64,000 bases of DNA from Pseudomonas nitroreducens NBRC 12694 (lineage in GTDB: Bacteria > Pseudomonadota > Gammaproteobacteria > Pseudomonadales > Pseudomonadaceae): the NCBI RefSeq assembly GCF_002091755.1, contig NZ_BDAI01000003.1:620001-684000 (forward strand), given 5' to 3'. The position numbers were made by a program, and so were the translations under genes. Of the stretch, positions 38,855 to 48,500 are shown one piece after another; the stretch's first letter is position 1, and the number at the start of each line of letters is the position of its first letter. The notes under the pieces are model-generated. The model was not told the DNA's origin, ran no database searches, and was given only the letters and a program-made list of their open reading frames with translations.

Positions 38855-39229
38855 GAATACAACATTCCCGTTGAATCGATATGGTTTTTTCTGGGAAACG
38901 CCGCATTGTGCGTGATTTTTGACCAGTGATGTGTTTGTTTTTTAATCAAGTATGGTTCCGCCCGTCGGTAATTACGAACTTTCCAGGGCAAGAAATCGCC
39001 GCGGAGCGCCGGTATGCGGGACGTAAGACGAAAGGAACCCACCTCGGACAGGCGCCTTGACTCTTTGTGTTTCGAGATTCTTCGGCTGCTTGCACGGCCG
39101 ACTTGAGGCCGTCTGTCCGCAGGTGAGGGCTGGCAGTTTGGCGTGGGCGGTTGGCAATGGGGGCAGGGAAACGATGAAGAGGTTGTAGGAGAAATCCGGA
39201 GCGCTTCGACGTCGCTCCGGTTCATGCTG
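38855..39229. other. Intergenic region, 375 bases
   Basis: This is the promoter region of the leftward murein-transpeptidase gene and the 3' end of the next one. The first ~110 bases are AT-rich (poly-T and AATCAAG stretches). A small frame around 38972-39157 has no ribosome site or family resemblance. No regulatory motif is recognised. Confidence 0.45.
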
Positions 39230-40282
39230 CTACTCCACGCTCTGGTTCTTGATCGGTTTCTGCTCGGCCTTGCGGTCGTTGGTGGTGATCACCGTGAAGT
39301 CCGGGTTGCTGCGCATGTCGCGGGTGGATGGCAGGTCAGTGATTACCAGGGTGCTGCCCACGTCCATGCTGGCCAGCAGGTTGCGCAGGAATTCGCGGTC
39401 GAGGCTGAACTTGCCCAGTTGCTCGGCAGGCGACAGGCCTCGCTGCGGGTCGCTGACCTGCACGCTGGTCCAGCGCAGGTTGGGGTTCTCGCTGTCGATT
39501 TCGGTTTGCGAGGGCTTTTCCATGAGGGAGAAGGCGGCGACGCCGGTCCGTTCTTCCGGGTGCTCGAAGGCTACCGGTGCGGTGCCGATCTGCAGGCCCC
39601 CGCGGTAGACGTAGAGGCGGCGGTCGGCGCGGCTGACCAGCACGGAGACCGGCCCCTTCTCCGCGCCGGGATCGCTCCAGAACGGCACCACCATGCCACT
39701 GTCGTCGTGCGGGCCGGCGGCGCGGCCATCACTGACGATGGGCGCGAGCAGGCCGGGGTGGTAAACCTCCACGGGCGAGCTCTTGGCGTCGGAGATGATC
39801 ACGGTGGTGGAGGTGAAGCCGGTGACTTCGTACAGCTTCTTGGCGAACGCCATCGGCAGGCGGATGCAGCCGTGGGAGGCCGGGTAGCCCGGCAGGTTGC
39901 CGGCGTGCAGGGCGATACCGTCCCAGGTCAGGCGCTGCATGTAGGGCATCGGTGCACTGTTGTAGAGGTCGGAGTGGTACTCGACTTTCTTCTGCAGGAT
40001 GGAGAACACGCCGGTAGGGGTCTCCTTGCCCTTCTTGCCGGTGCTGACGGTGGCTACGCCAATGGCGATGCCATTGCGGTACACGTAGGCGCGCTGCTCG
40101 GTGAGGCTGACCACCAGGGTGACCGGACCGGCCGGCGATATCTCCGGGTACCAGAGGAATTGGCCGGGCTTGAGCGTCTTCAGCGCTGCCTGCAGGTCCG
40201 AAAGCGGCGAGGGCTTGCTCGGATTGGCGAAGGCGACGCTGGCGCTCAGGGCGATCAGCAGGGCAACCGACAGTTTCTTCAT
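39230..40282 (-). CDS. L,D-transpeptidase (YkuD/ErfK family)
   Basis: This 350-residue periplasmic protein has a signal peptide (MKKLSVALLIALSASVAFA). The catalytic YkuD domain (~50-185) has the strand TLVVSLTEQRAYVYRNG and the active-site motif IALHAGNLPGYPASHGCIRLP (given in part), with His and Cys intact. A second similar strand, VSVLVSRADRRLYVYRGG, begins a C-terminal repeat (~215-340) that lacks a catalytic Cys, so it is a partial internal duplication. It should make 3-3 cross-links or attach lipoprotein to peptidoglycan. ATG 40282 is used because AAGGA lies 6 bases upstream; a GTG just before is less likely. Confidence 0.9.
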   Translation of the reverse strand: MKKLSVALLIALSASVAFANPSKPSPLSDLQAALKTLKPGQFLWYPEISPAGPVTLVVSLTEQRAYVYRNGIAIGVATVSTGKKGKETPTGVFSILQKKVEYHSDLYNSAPMPYMQRLTWDGIALHAGNLPGYPASHGCIRLPMAFAKKLYEVTGFTSTTVIISDAKSSPVEVYHPGLLAPIVSDGRAAGPHDDSGMVVPFWSDPGAEKGPVSVLVSRADRRLYVYRGGLQIGTAPVAFEHPEERTGVAAFSLMEKPSQTEIDSENPNLRWTSVQVSDPQRGLSPAEQLGKFSLDREFLRNLLASMDVGSTLVITDLPSTRDMRSNPDFTVITTNDRKAEQKPIKNQSVE

Positions 40283-40421
40283 CACCTTTCCTTACGGCGC
40301 GGGCATGGCAGGGAGCTTAGCCAAGCGGCGGCGAAGGCTGCAAACTGCCGGGCTGAATGGTTTGCGTGGGACTCTTCTGAATGTTTAGAGGGACATGATC
40401 TGTAGGAGCTGACGGAGTCCG

Positions 40422-41120
40422 CTACCGATCCAATTCGGCGACTTCCTGCACAGTCAGCGCGCGGTATTCCCCGGGTTGCAAGGCCGGGTCCAGCGCCAGG
40501 CTGCCCATGCGCTCGCGGTGCAGGCGCGTCACCTTGTTCTGGAAATGGCCGAACATGCGCTTGACCTGGTGGTAGCGGCCTTCGTGCAGGGTCAGGCGCG
40601 CGGTGCGAGTGTCGAGGATTTCCAACTGGGCGGGCAGGGTGGTGAGGTCTTCGAAGGCGAAGTACAGGCCCCGCTCGAAGGTCTCGATGTAGCGTTCCTG
40701 GATCGGGGCCTCGGTCTCGACGTAATAGACCTTGGGCAGCTTGCGCCCCGGCAGCGTCATGCGCCGCGACCATTGCCCGTCGTTGGTGATGAGCAGCAGG
40801 CCGGTGGTGTTGTAGTCCAGGCGGCCGCCGATATGCAGTTCATGTTTGTCCGGTTCGTCGAGCAGGTCGAGCACGGTGCGGTGCTCGGCATCGCGGGTGG
40901 CGCTGACGCAGCCGGCGGGCTTGTGCAGCATGAAGTAGCGCGCTGGCTTGCCGGCCTGCAGCAGGTCATCGTCCAGCTCCACGCGGGAGAATTCGCGCAC
41001 TTCATGGCGACCATCGCGCACCACCAGGCCGTCGACGCGCAGGCGGCCTTCGGCGAGCAATTGGCGGGCTTGCTGGCGGTTCAGGTGGGGCAGGTTGGCG
41101 ATGAAACGGTCCAGACGCAT
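40422..41120 (-). CDS. rsuA: 16S rRNA pseudouridine(516) synthase
   Basis: This 232-residue protein has an N-terminal S4-like RNA-binding region (MRLDRFIANLPHLNRQQARQ), the catalytic motif HIGGRLDYNTTGLLLITNDG (catalytic Asp about residue 103) and a C-terminal EGRYHQVKRMFG typical of the RsuA family. It makes pseudouridine 516 in 16S rRNA. Length and motifs fit RsuA rather than RluE/RluB, but assignment within the family is from recall. Its ATG overlaps the end of the CWC protein gene by one base on the same strand, so the two are probably co-transcribed. Confidence 0.87.
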   Translation of the reverse strand: MRLDRFIANLPHLNRQQARQLLAEGRLRVDGLVVRDGRHEVREFSRVELDDDLLQAGKPARYFMLHKPAGCVSATRDAEHRTVLDLLDEPDKHELHIGGRLDYNTTGLLLITNDGQWSRRMTLPGRKLPKVYYVETEAPIQERYIETFERGLYFAFEDLTTLPAQLEILDTRTARLTLHEGRYHQVKRMFGHFQNKVTRLHRERMGSLALDPALQPGEYRALTVQEVAELDR

Positions 41121-41335
41121 CAGGCGGTCTCATCGTCCTTCAGCCCGGCAGCGCAGCGCGGGCAAAGGCAGGCACGGTCGACCAGCTCGGGCGGGATGCG
41201 CTCCAGTGCGTTGCGGTCGATGCGCGTGCTGAAGCACCAGCACGGCTGGCCTTCCAGCGCCGGATCGGCCTGGTTGCAGCGGTTGGACTGGCCGCAGAGC
41301 GGGCAGCGGCTGGGATCGGGAGTGACGTCGTTCAT
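41120..41335 (-). CDS. Cysteine-rich CWC family protein
   Basis: This 71-residue protein has CPLCGQSNRCNQADP, then QPCWCFSTRID and a C-terminal CLCPRCAAGL, the conserved cysteine pattern of the small CWC family, probably a zinc or metal-binding fold. Its function is not known. It is directly followed by rsuA, with stop and start overlapping. Confidence 0.85.
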   Translation of the reverse strand: MNDVTPDPSRCPLCGQSNRCNQADPALEGQPCWCFSTRIDRNALERIPPELVDRACLCPRCAAGLKDDETA

Positions 41336-41433
41336 GGCCGGTCAGGGCAGGAAATGGCGGTGAGGCGGGGGCACAGGTTGCAGCGCCGACCCGCATCGCG
41401 CAAGCGGATTCGGATCGGCGCGGCGGGTGCCGG

Positions 41434-42270
41434 TCAGGGCATGTCGATGCGCTGGATCCAGGGTTCCAGGCGCTGGCCGAAGGCGACTTCGGCGACGAAG
41501 GGCTGGGCGCGGCCGTCCGCTGCCCGGTGAGGCTGCGCGGTGATCTGGTCCAGCCGCTCGCGCCACTGGTACGGCACGTTGAGGCTGTCGGTGCCGATGG
41601 AGCTGGCGGTGCCGCCGAGGGTCCAGATGTGCTGGTAGTAGTTGGAAACGGGGCGTACCTGGCCGTGGACGATCAGGTAGCGCTGGCGATCGGGGTAACG
41701 GGCCCGCAACGCCTGCAGGTCCAGGCCGACGTCCTTGAGCAGCAGGCGGGTGTCGGTCTTTTCCACGCTATCCAGTTCGCGGCGGATGAAGTCGCGCTCG
41801 TCCGCCAGGCGGGCATTCTGCGGTGCGGCATCGGCGGCCCGGCGGGCTTCGTCGAGACGCTTGCGGGTCAGCTGCACTTCGCGCTCGTGAAGCGGGCCGT
41901 TGAGCTCCAGCACCAGCAGGGCCGCGCGCGATTGCTGGCGGCCGAAGCGCCGGGCGCTGTCGTCGTCGACCTGCTCGGGCATGGCGAAGCCGAGTTCGGC
42001 CATCTTCTGGCCGTCGAGGGCGGGCTGCCAGCCCCGGTTGTGTTGCCGTGCCTCATCGTCGCGGCTGGGCGTGCGCCAGTGCAGGCGCAGGCTCAGGCCG
42101 CTGTTCTCCTTGTACCAGTCGTTGTTGCGCAGCAGCTCGCGCTGGCTGAGCGGCAGCACGCTGTCCGGCTCGCCGGAGCGGTTCCAGGCAACGCCACCCA
42201 GGGCGACGGCGTTCACCAGCAGGATGAGGCCGACGCCGCTGGCCAGTGCGTGAGTACGTGTCCAGTTCAT
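41434..42270 (-). CDS. DUF4824 membrane-anchored protein
   Basis: This 278-residue protein has one N-terminal transmembrane segment (residues ~10-30, ASGVGLILLVNAVALGGVAW). A soluble domain follows with SGLSLRLHWRTPSRDD, then GRQQSRAALLVLELNG and a C-terminal AFGQRLEPWIQRIDMP. This is the DUF4824 family, of unknown function. The ATG overlaps the end of the DUF2157 gene (ATGA), so the pair is translationally coupled and probably forms a membrane complex. Confidence 0.82.
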   Translation of the reverse strand: MNWTRTHALASGVGLILLVNAVALGGVAWNRSGEPDSVLPLSQRELLRNNDWYKENSGLSLRLHWRTPSRDDEARQHNRGWQPALDGQKMAELGFAMPEQVDDDSARRFGRQQSRAALLVLELNGPLHEREVQLTRKRLDEARRAADAAPQNARLADERDFIRRELDSVEKTDTRLLLKDVGLDLQALRARYPDRQRYLIVHGQVRPVSNYYQHIWTLGGTASSIGTDSLNVPYQWRERLDQITAQPHRAADGRAQPFVAEVAFGQRLEPWIQRIDMP

Positions 42271-43340
42271 GGGCGGGCTCCCAGCAGGCCGTGGGCGCGA
42301 CGCAGGCGGCGCAGGACCAGCAGGATCAGCACCGCGCACAGACCCAGCACGAGGAAGAACAGGTACTTGGGCATGACCTCCCACCACCAGTCGAAGAACT
42401 TGGTGTAGAGGAAGATCACGAAGAAGGTCAGCCCGGTATTGACCACTTCCGGCCACTCGCGTCGCGCGCCGAGCCAGATCACCAGTGCAGAGGCGACGAA
42501 GCCGAGCACCTGGTAGAGGCTTTCCACCGTCGCATAACGCAGTGGCAGGTAACTGCTGCCGCCCCAATTGGCCAGTACCAGCATGGGCAGGAACAGCCCG
42601 AGCAGACCGAATACCCGGTAGATCGTGGCGAAACCGTCGAAACGATGCTGGGAAATGAACGACGGCACGAGGAAGATCAGCAACGCGGCGGGGAAGAAGT
42701 TTTCCGGGCGTTCGCCGACGTCCAGCCAGTAGGCACCGCTCCAGGTGCCGACCCGCGCGGCGACGTAACCCATCACGCAGATCAGCGCGGCGGCCAGCAG
42801 CAGGCGTGTGTTGCAGGTGTAGGCCAGCAGCAGCGCATAGGCGGCCCAGGGCAGCAGGGCCTTGTCGGACGGGGTGATATTGAATATCTGCCCGAGCATC
42901 ACGACGTTCAGCACGAAGCAGGCGAAGGCCAGCATGGCGCCGAGCTTGGCGAAGTAGCCGGAGGCGTCGCGGCGTTGCAGTACGAGGGTCAGCAGCAGGC
43001 TGATCAGCGAGGCCGCGATGAGGATGATGACTTGCACGCTTTCTCCGAACAGACCCCAGAACTGGTAGAAGAGGAAGAACAGGCTGGCGGCCAGGGCCAG
43101 CGCGCCGAGGAAGGAGGCGATGCGCATGCCCAGCGACAGGCGATGGTCCTGGCTGTCGCGGTCGATGTCGAAACGTGCGCGGTAGTCGGTGAGCAGGCGT
43201 TGCTGGTGTTCGTGCAGGCGTTCGTGCTGGGTGTTGTCGAGAATGAGGGCGCCTTCCTCGCGCAGGCGACGCAGTTCGCGGTCGAAGGCCTGGATATCGT
43301 TGACGCGCTGCTGCGCCTGCTGGTGGCTGAGGTCGGGCAT
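42267..43340 (-). CDS. DUF2157 polytopic membrane protein
   Basis: This 357-residue protein has a ~70-residue cytoplasmic N-terminus (MPDLSHQQAQQRVNDIQAFD) and about nine transmembrane helices, for example SLGMRIASFLGALALAASLF. It belongs to the DUF2157 family of predicted membrane proteins with unknown function, often paired with a DUF4824 protein. ATG 43340 is chosen because upstream in-frame sequence runs through the intergenic palindrome at 43414. The end overlaps the next gene by 4 bases. Confidence 0.82.
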   Translation of the reverse strand: MPDLSHQQAQQRVNDIQAFDRELRRLREEGALILDNTQHERLHEHQQRLLTDYRARFDIDRDSQDHRLSLGMRIASFLGALALAASLFFLFYQFWGLFGESVQVIILIAASLISLLLTLVLQRRDASGYFAKLGAMLAFACFVLNVVMLGQIFNITPSDKALLPWAAYALLLAYTCNTRLLLAAALICVMGYVAARVGTWSGAYWLDVGERPENFFPAALLIFLVPSFISQHRFDGFATIYRVFGLLGLFLPMLVLANWGGSSYLPLRYATVESLYQVLGFVASALVIWLGARREWPEVVNTGLTFFVIFLYTKFFDWWWEVMPKYLFFLVLGLCAVLILLVLRRLRRAHGLLGARP

Positions 43341-43413
43341 GGCCGGTCCTTGCGGCGGGTGATACCTCGACTCTAGCTGGTGGCGCGAAGGGGTTCCATC
43401 GCTGCGTGGGAGA

Positions 43414-43440
43414 GGCTTAGAGCGCATCGCGCTCTAAGCC
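43414..43440. repeat. Perfect palindrome between two operons
   Basis: GGCTTAGAGCGC and GCGCTCTAAGCC form a perfect 12-base stem with an ATC loop, in the 174-base gap between atzF (end) and the DUF2157 gene (start). It has no T run; it may be a transcript-end structure or a dispersed palindrome. Confidence 0.55.
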
Positions 43441-43514
43441 ATTGCGGGCGTGGTCCGCTCTCGCAGGGAGCTTCGGCAAAATGCCGATGATGCAGCCCTG
43501 AACGTAAGGGCGAG

Positions 43515-45323
43515 TCAGGCGCGGCTGGCCAGCCACGCCCGCCAGCCGCCGAAGCGGCTGATGTCCTCGGCGCCGTCCAGGCCCCAGGCGTCGCAGATGA
43601 AACCGGTCTCCCAACTGCCATCCTCCAGTTGCACCTTGCCCAGCCCCAGCGGTGCCGGGATGCCGGTGAGGAAGGAGCCCAGTTCGGCGCTGGGCAGTTC
43701 CCAGACTTCCACTTCGATGGCCACGCCGTCTTCGGCTACGCGCAGCATGCCGGGGCGCAGCGGTGGGCCGCCAGCCAGCGCGTAGAGCTTGTAGGCCGGC
43801 GCGCTGCGGGTGGCGCGCAACAGGCGGGCACCGCGCTGGCGCAATTGCCCGTTCAGTGCCAGGCCGTCGAGGTGCGCCCCGCAGACCACCAGGCGCGTAC
43901 GGTCGTGGCGCGCGGTGTTGGCTGAGGCGCTCGGTGCGATGGCGTTGCCGCCGGTAAGCGGCAGGTTGTGCCGGCGCTGCAGCGTATCGGCCACGCCGAG
44001 CAGGTACTGGTCGGTGAAGGCGCGGCCGAACAGGGTCACACCCCAGGGCAGGCCGTTGCCCATGATTGCACTGGGCACGGCGACGGCGGCGTAGTCCAGC
44101 AGGTTCATGAAGTTGGTGTAGTAGCCCAGGTCGGAATTGCGCTTGACCGGTTCGGCGTGCAGCTCGTCCAGCGTCACCGGGCGGCCGATGGTGGGGGTGA
44201 GCACGCAGTCGAGGTCGGCGAGGATCGCATCGCACTGTGCCTTGAGTTCCTGCAGGCGGTATTGCGCGCGGAACGTCTGCACGGCGGTTGCGTCGGGAGC
44301 CTTCGCCAGTACGTCGCGGATCACTGGCAGCACCGCTTGCGGGTCACGCTCGATCAGCTCGCCTGCCACGCTGTAGCGCTCGGCGACCCAGGGGCCTTCG
44401 TAGAGCAGGCGCGCGGCTTCGAGGAAGGGCGCGAAGTCGATTTCCTGCGCCTCGCCGCCCATGGCCTTGAGCTGGTCCAGGGCGTCGGTGAACAGCACCG
44501 GGCCTTCGTGGCAGCCGAAGAATTCCAGTTGATCGGCGCGGGGAACACCGAAGCGGAAAGGCTTGGGTGCACCGAAGGTGCTGGCGTCGTTCCATGCCGG
44601 ATTGGCGCGGCTGTAGCCGTCCCGTGGATCGAGCCTTGCCGTGAGAGCGAGCAGCTCGCTGGCTTCGGCGGCACTGGCGGTGAAGTAGGTGATGCAGTCC
44701 AGGGTGCGGCAGGCCGGCACCAGGCCGTGGTTGGACAGCAGCCCCTTGCTCGGTTTCAGCCCCAGCAGGCCGTTGAGCGCTGCCGGCACACGGCCGGAGC
44801 CGGCGGTGTCGGTGCCCAGGGCGAAGCTCGCCACGCCCAGCGCCACGGCCAGCGAGGAGCCGGCGCTGGAGCCGCCCGACGGGTACTCGGGCAGCACGCT
44901 GTTGCGGCATTCGCCATAGGGCGAGCGGGTACCATTGAGGCCGGTGGCGAACTGGTCGAGGTTGGTCTTGCCCAGCGGGATGGCGCCCAGCTCGATCAGT
45001 TGCTGCACCAGCGTCGCGGATGTTTCCGGCGTGTAGGCGAACGCCGGGCAGGCGGCGGTGGTGGGGATACCGGCGAGGTCGATGTTGTCCTTGATGGCGA
45101 AGGGGATGCCGTAGAGCGGCAGGCTGTCCGGCGATTTCTCATCCAGCGCGGCCAGGTAGGGCTCCAGTTCCTCCAGCGTCAGCAGGTGGATGAACAGGTG
45201 GTAGTCCGGGTTCAGCGCGGCGGCCTTGTCGCGCAGTTCGGCGACCAGTTGGCGCGGCGTGGCGCGGCCTTCACGGTAGGCGGCGCGCAGGGTGGCAAGG
45301 CGGAGGTCGAAGGTGGTGGGCAT
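43515..45323 (-). CDS. atzF: Allophanate hydrolase
   Basis: This 602-residue two-domain enzyme has an amidase-signature domain (~1-460) and a C-terminal AtzF-type domain (~475-602). The amidase catalytic Lys is in FAIKDNIDLAG, and the Ser-cis-Ser pair is in YPSGGSSAGSS. It hydrolyses allophanate to ammonia and CO2. It is the last gene of the leftward guanidine operon, downstream of the carboxylase and separated from it by 239 bases that hold a palindromic repeat (45364-45536). Allophanate is the product of the deiminase step encoded upstream, so it completes guanidine breakdown. Confidence 0.92.
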   Translation of the reverse strand: MPTTFDLRLATLRAAYREGRATPRQLVAELRDKAAALNPDYHLFIHLLTLEELEPYLAALDEKSPDSLPLYGIPFAIKDNIDLAGIPTTAACPAFAYTPETSATLVQQLIELGAIPLGKTNLDQFATGLNGTRSPYGECRNSVLPEYPSGGSSAGSSLAVALGVASFALGTDTAGSGRVPAALNGLLGLKPSKGLLSNHGLVPACRTLDCITYFTASAAEASELLALTARLDPRDGYSRANPAWNDASTFGAPKPFRFGVPRADQLEFFGCHEGPVLFTDALDQLKAMGGEAQEIDFAPFLEAARLLYEGPWVAERYSVAGELIERDPQAVLPVIRDVLAKAPDATAVQTFRAQYRLQELKAQCDAILADLDCVLTPTIGRPVTLDELHAEPVKRNSDLGYYTNFMNLLDYAAVAVPSAIMGNGLPWGVTLFGRAFTDQYLLGVADTLQRRHNLPLTGGNAIAPSASANTARHDRTRLVVCGAHLDGLALNGQLRQRGARLLRATRSAPAYKLYALAGGPPLRPGMLRVAEDGVAIEVEVWELPSAELGSFLTGIPAPLGLGKVQLEDGSWETGFICDAWGLDGAEDISRFGGWRAWLASRA

Positions 45324-45363
45324 GGTCGTGTTTCCTTGGGCCGATCAGTTCTCTGGCAGGGCT

Positions 45364-45536
45364 GCCCTCACCCCCGGCCCTCTCCCGGAGGGAGAGGGGG
45401 GAAGAGCAGTCCGGCTCGGTGTTGGGTTCGAACCATGGTCGGCCTGGTGGCGCGAACTGTGGTTCAGGTTGGATCCAGCGCTGAGGCCCACTCCGAACAG
45501 TCCCCTCTCCCTCTGGGAGAGGGGTAGGGTGAGGGG
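45364..45536. repeat. Palindromic CCCTCACCC/GGGTGAGGG repeat element (copy 1)
   Basis: The element has terminal CCCTCACCCCCGGCCCTCTC and an inverted copy ending CTCTGGGAGAGGGGTAGGGTG, with a variable middle. Related copies are at 46832-46956 and 52745-52860. Each has inner GAGAGGG/CCCTCTC inverted repeats. It lies between the carboxylase and atzF. Confidence 0.75.
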
Positions 45537-45562
45537 CTCCTGGCCAGATCGATAACGTCAGC

Positions 45563-48500
45563 TCAAGCCTCCTCCATCACCACCACCCGCTGCCCGGCGC
45601 GCACCGGCGAGCCGGGCTGCACGCGGACCTCGCGCACCACGCCGTCACGCGGGGCAGTCAGGGGGATTTCCATCTTCATGGATTCGAGGATCACCAGGAT
45701 GTCGCCGGCCTTCACGCTGGCGCCGGCTTCCACCTGCACCTGCCAGAGGTTGCCGGCGATGTGGCTTTCCACGGCGTGCTGGCCGGCGCCGAGCGGGGCT
45801 TCGTCGCCGGTGTCGATGGCGGCTTCGTCGCTCTCGAAGTGGGCCTGACCGGAGGCGATCCAGCGTTCGCGCTCGGCATCGAAGGCAGCGCGCTGGTGGC
45901 GGCGGAAGGCATCGATGCTGTCGGCTTCCTCGGCGAGGAAGGCCTGGTAGTCGGCCAGGCGCAGTTCGCTTTCTTCAATGCGCAGCGGGTAGCGGCCCAA
46001 CGGGAAGTCGCGGCGGATGCGCAGCAGTTCGTCCGCCGACACCGGGTAGAAGCGGATCTGGTCGAAGAAGCGCAGCAGCCAGGGCTTGCCGTCGAACGCC
46101 GCGACCTCGCGGTAGCGGTTCCACATCTGCAGGGTGCGGCCGACGAACTGGTAGCCGCCGGGGCCTTCCATGCCGTAGACGCACAGATAGGCGCCGCCGA
46201 TGCCCACGGAGTTTTCCGCGGTCCAGGTGCGCGCCGGGTTGTACTTGGTGGTCACCAGGCGGTGGCGCGGGTCCAGCGGCGTGGCCACCGGTGCGCCGAG
46301 GTAGACGTCACCGAGGCCCATCACCAGGTAACTGGCCTCGAACACGGTGCGGTACACCGCCTCCAGGTCCGGCAGCTCGTTGATGCGGCGGATGAACTCC
46401 AGGTTGCTCGGGCACCAGGGCGCGTCCTTGCGCACCGTGGTCATGTATTTCTCGATGGCCAGTTGGCAGGCCGGGTCGTCCCAGGACAGCGGCAGGTGCA
46501 CGATGCGCGAGGGGACCTTGAGGTCCTGCGCGGCGCAGACGGCGTCCCAGAGTCCGGCGACGGTTTCCAGCAGGCTTTGCAGCGGCAGGGTTTCCGGCTG
46601 GTAGTGCACCTGCAGCGAGCGGATGCCGGGGGTGAGGTCGATCACGCCGGCGAGGTGCTTCGCTTCCAGCGCCTGCATCAGTGCGTGACCGCGGAAGCGC
46701 AGGACCAGGTCCAGTTCGGGCTGGCCGATTTCCAGCAGCAGGTGGGTGTCGCCGGAGAGGCGGGCGACCAGGCGGGTATCGTCCTGGCCGAGGTCGAGGA
46801 CGATGGGGGAGGTGAGCGCGATGCTTGGACTGCCCTCACCCCCCGCCCTCTCCCGCAAGCGGGAGAGGGGGCTGTCCGAGCGGTCGATAGGTGCCGTACT
46901 TTCCGGCTGCTCCGAATAGCCCCCTCTCCCTCTGGGAGAGGGTTGGGGTGAGGGAAGGCCGTCTGCGCTAGAGGTGAGTTGCATACCGGTAGGAGCGGGC
47001 TTGCTCGCGAATGCTTCCTGCTGGTGATCTCGGCGTTTTGCGGGTTCGCGAGCAAACTCGCTCCGACGAAAGGCGGCCAGGTCGCGGGCGGCGGCGATAT
47101 CCACCGGCAGGAAACGCACCCTGTCCCCCGCCTTGAGCTGCCCAAGCTGCCACAGGTCGGCCTCGATCACCGTCACCGGGCAGACGAAGCCGCCCAGGCT
47201 CGGGCCGTCCGGGCCAAGGATCACCGGCATGTCGCCGGTGAAGTCCACCGCGCCGATGGCGTAGGGGTTGTCGTGGATGTTCGACGGGTGCAGGCCGGCC
47301 TCGCCGCCGCTCTCGCGCACCCATTCCGGTTTCGGCCCGATCAGCCGTACGCCGGTGCGGCTGGAGTTGAAGTGCACTTCCCAGTCGGTGGCGAAGAAGG
47401 TCTGGATGTAGGCCGGGGTGAAGTATTCCGGCGCGCCGTGGGGGCCGTAGATCACGCGGATGCTGCGCAAGGCCGGGAGGTCGGTGCGCAGTTCCGCCGG
47501 CAGGCTTTCACCGTGCCGTGCGTCTGCTAGCGCGTCGAGGTGCAGTACGTCGCCGGCGCGCAGCGCGCGGCCGCCGTGGCCGCCGAACTGGCCGAGGGTG
47601 AAGGTGCTCTTGCTGCCCAGATAATCCGGCACTTGCAGGCCACCACGCAGGCACAGGTAGCTGCGCGCGCCGGCGCCACTCACGGTACCCAGGCTCAGGG
47701 TCGAGCCGGCGGCGATGAACAGCGCGGTGTTCATCGGCTGCTCGACGCCATCCAGGCTGATCGGCAACGCCGCGCCGGTGACGGCCACGACGGCATCGGT
47801 GTTGAAGCGCAGGGTCGGGCCGCTCATGGTGATTTCCAGCGCGGCGGCGCCTTCGGGGTTGCCCAGTAACTGGTTGCCCAGGCGCAGTGCGCGGTCGTCC
47901 ATCGGCCCGGACGGCGGTACGCCCACGGCCCAGTAGCCGAGGCGGCCGGGGTAGTCCTGCACGCTGGTCTGGGTGCCGGCGCTGATCACTTCGAAGGTCT
48001 GCGCGCGGTAGCGCAGACCTTCCAGGCAGCGAGTCCAGGGCGAGCCGCTGGCGAAGGGGGCGTCCTTGATGATCTGCCGCAGGTAGTCGCGGTTGCATTC
48101 CACGCCGTAGAGCACGCTCTCGGCCAGCGCGCGGTCGAGGCCGGCGCTGGCCTGCTCGCGGGTCGGCGCCCAGGCGATGAGTTTGGCGATCATCGGGTCG
48201 AAGTAAGGCGGAATCTCGCAGCCGGCCTCGACCCAGGTATCGATGCGCAGCGCCTTGCCGTCCGCCGGCGGGAACTGCACGGCGGTGAGCAGGCCGGGAC
48301 AGGGTTGGAAGTCGCGGCCGGGGTCTTCCGCGTACAACCTTGCCTGGATGGCGTGGCCGGAGGGTTTCAGCGTGGTCGCCAGTTCGGCCAGCGGCGGCAA
48401 GTCGCCGGCGGCGAGTTCGATCATCCAGCGCACCAGATCGACGCCCCAGACCTGTTCGGTGACGCCATGCTCGACTTGCAGGCGGGTGTTCACTTCGAGG

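Noticed and set aside
43968..45527. Long open frame antisense to allophanate hydrolase
   Set aside because: The sense amidase motifs are intact, and the antisense frame runs into the palindromic repeat.
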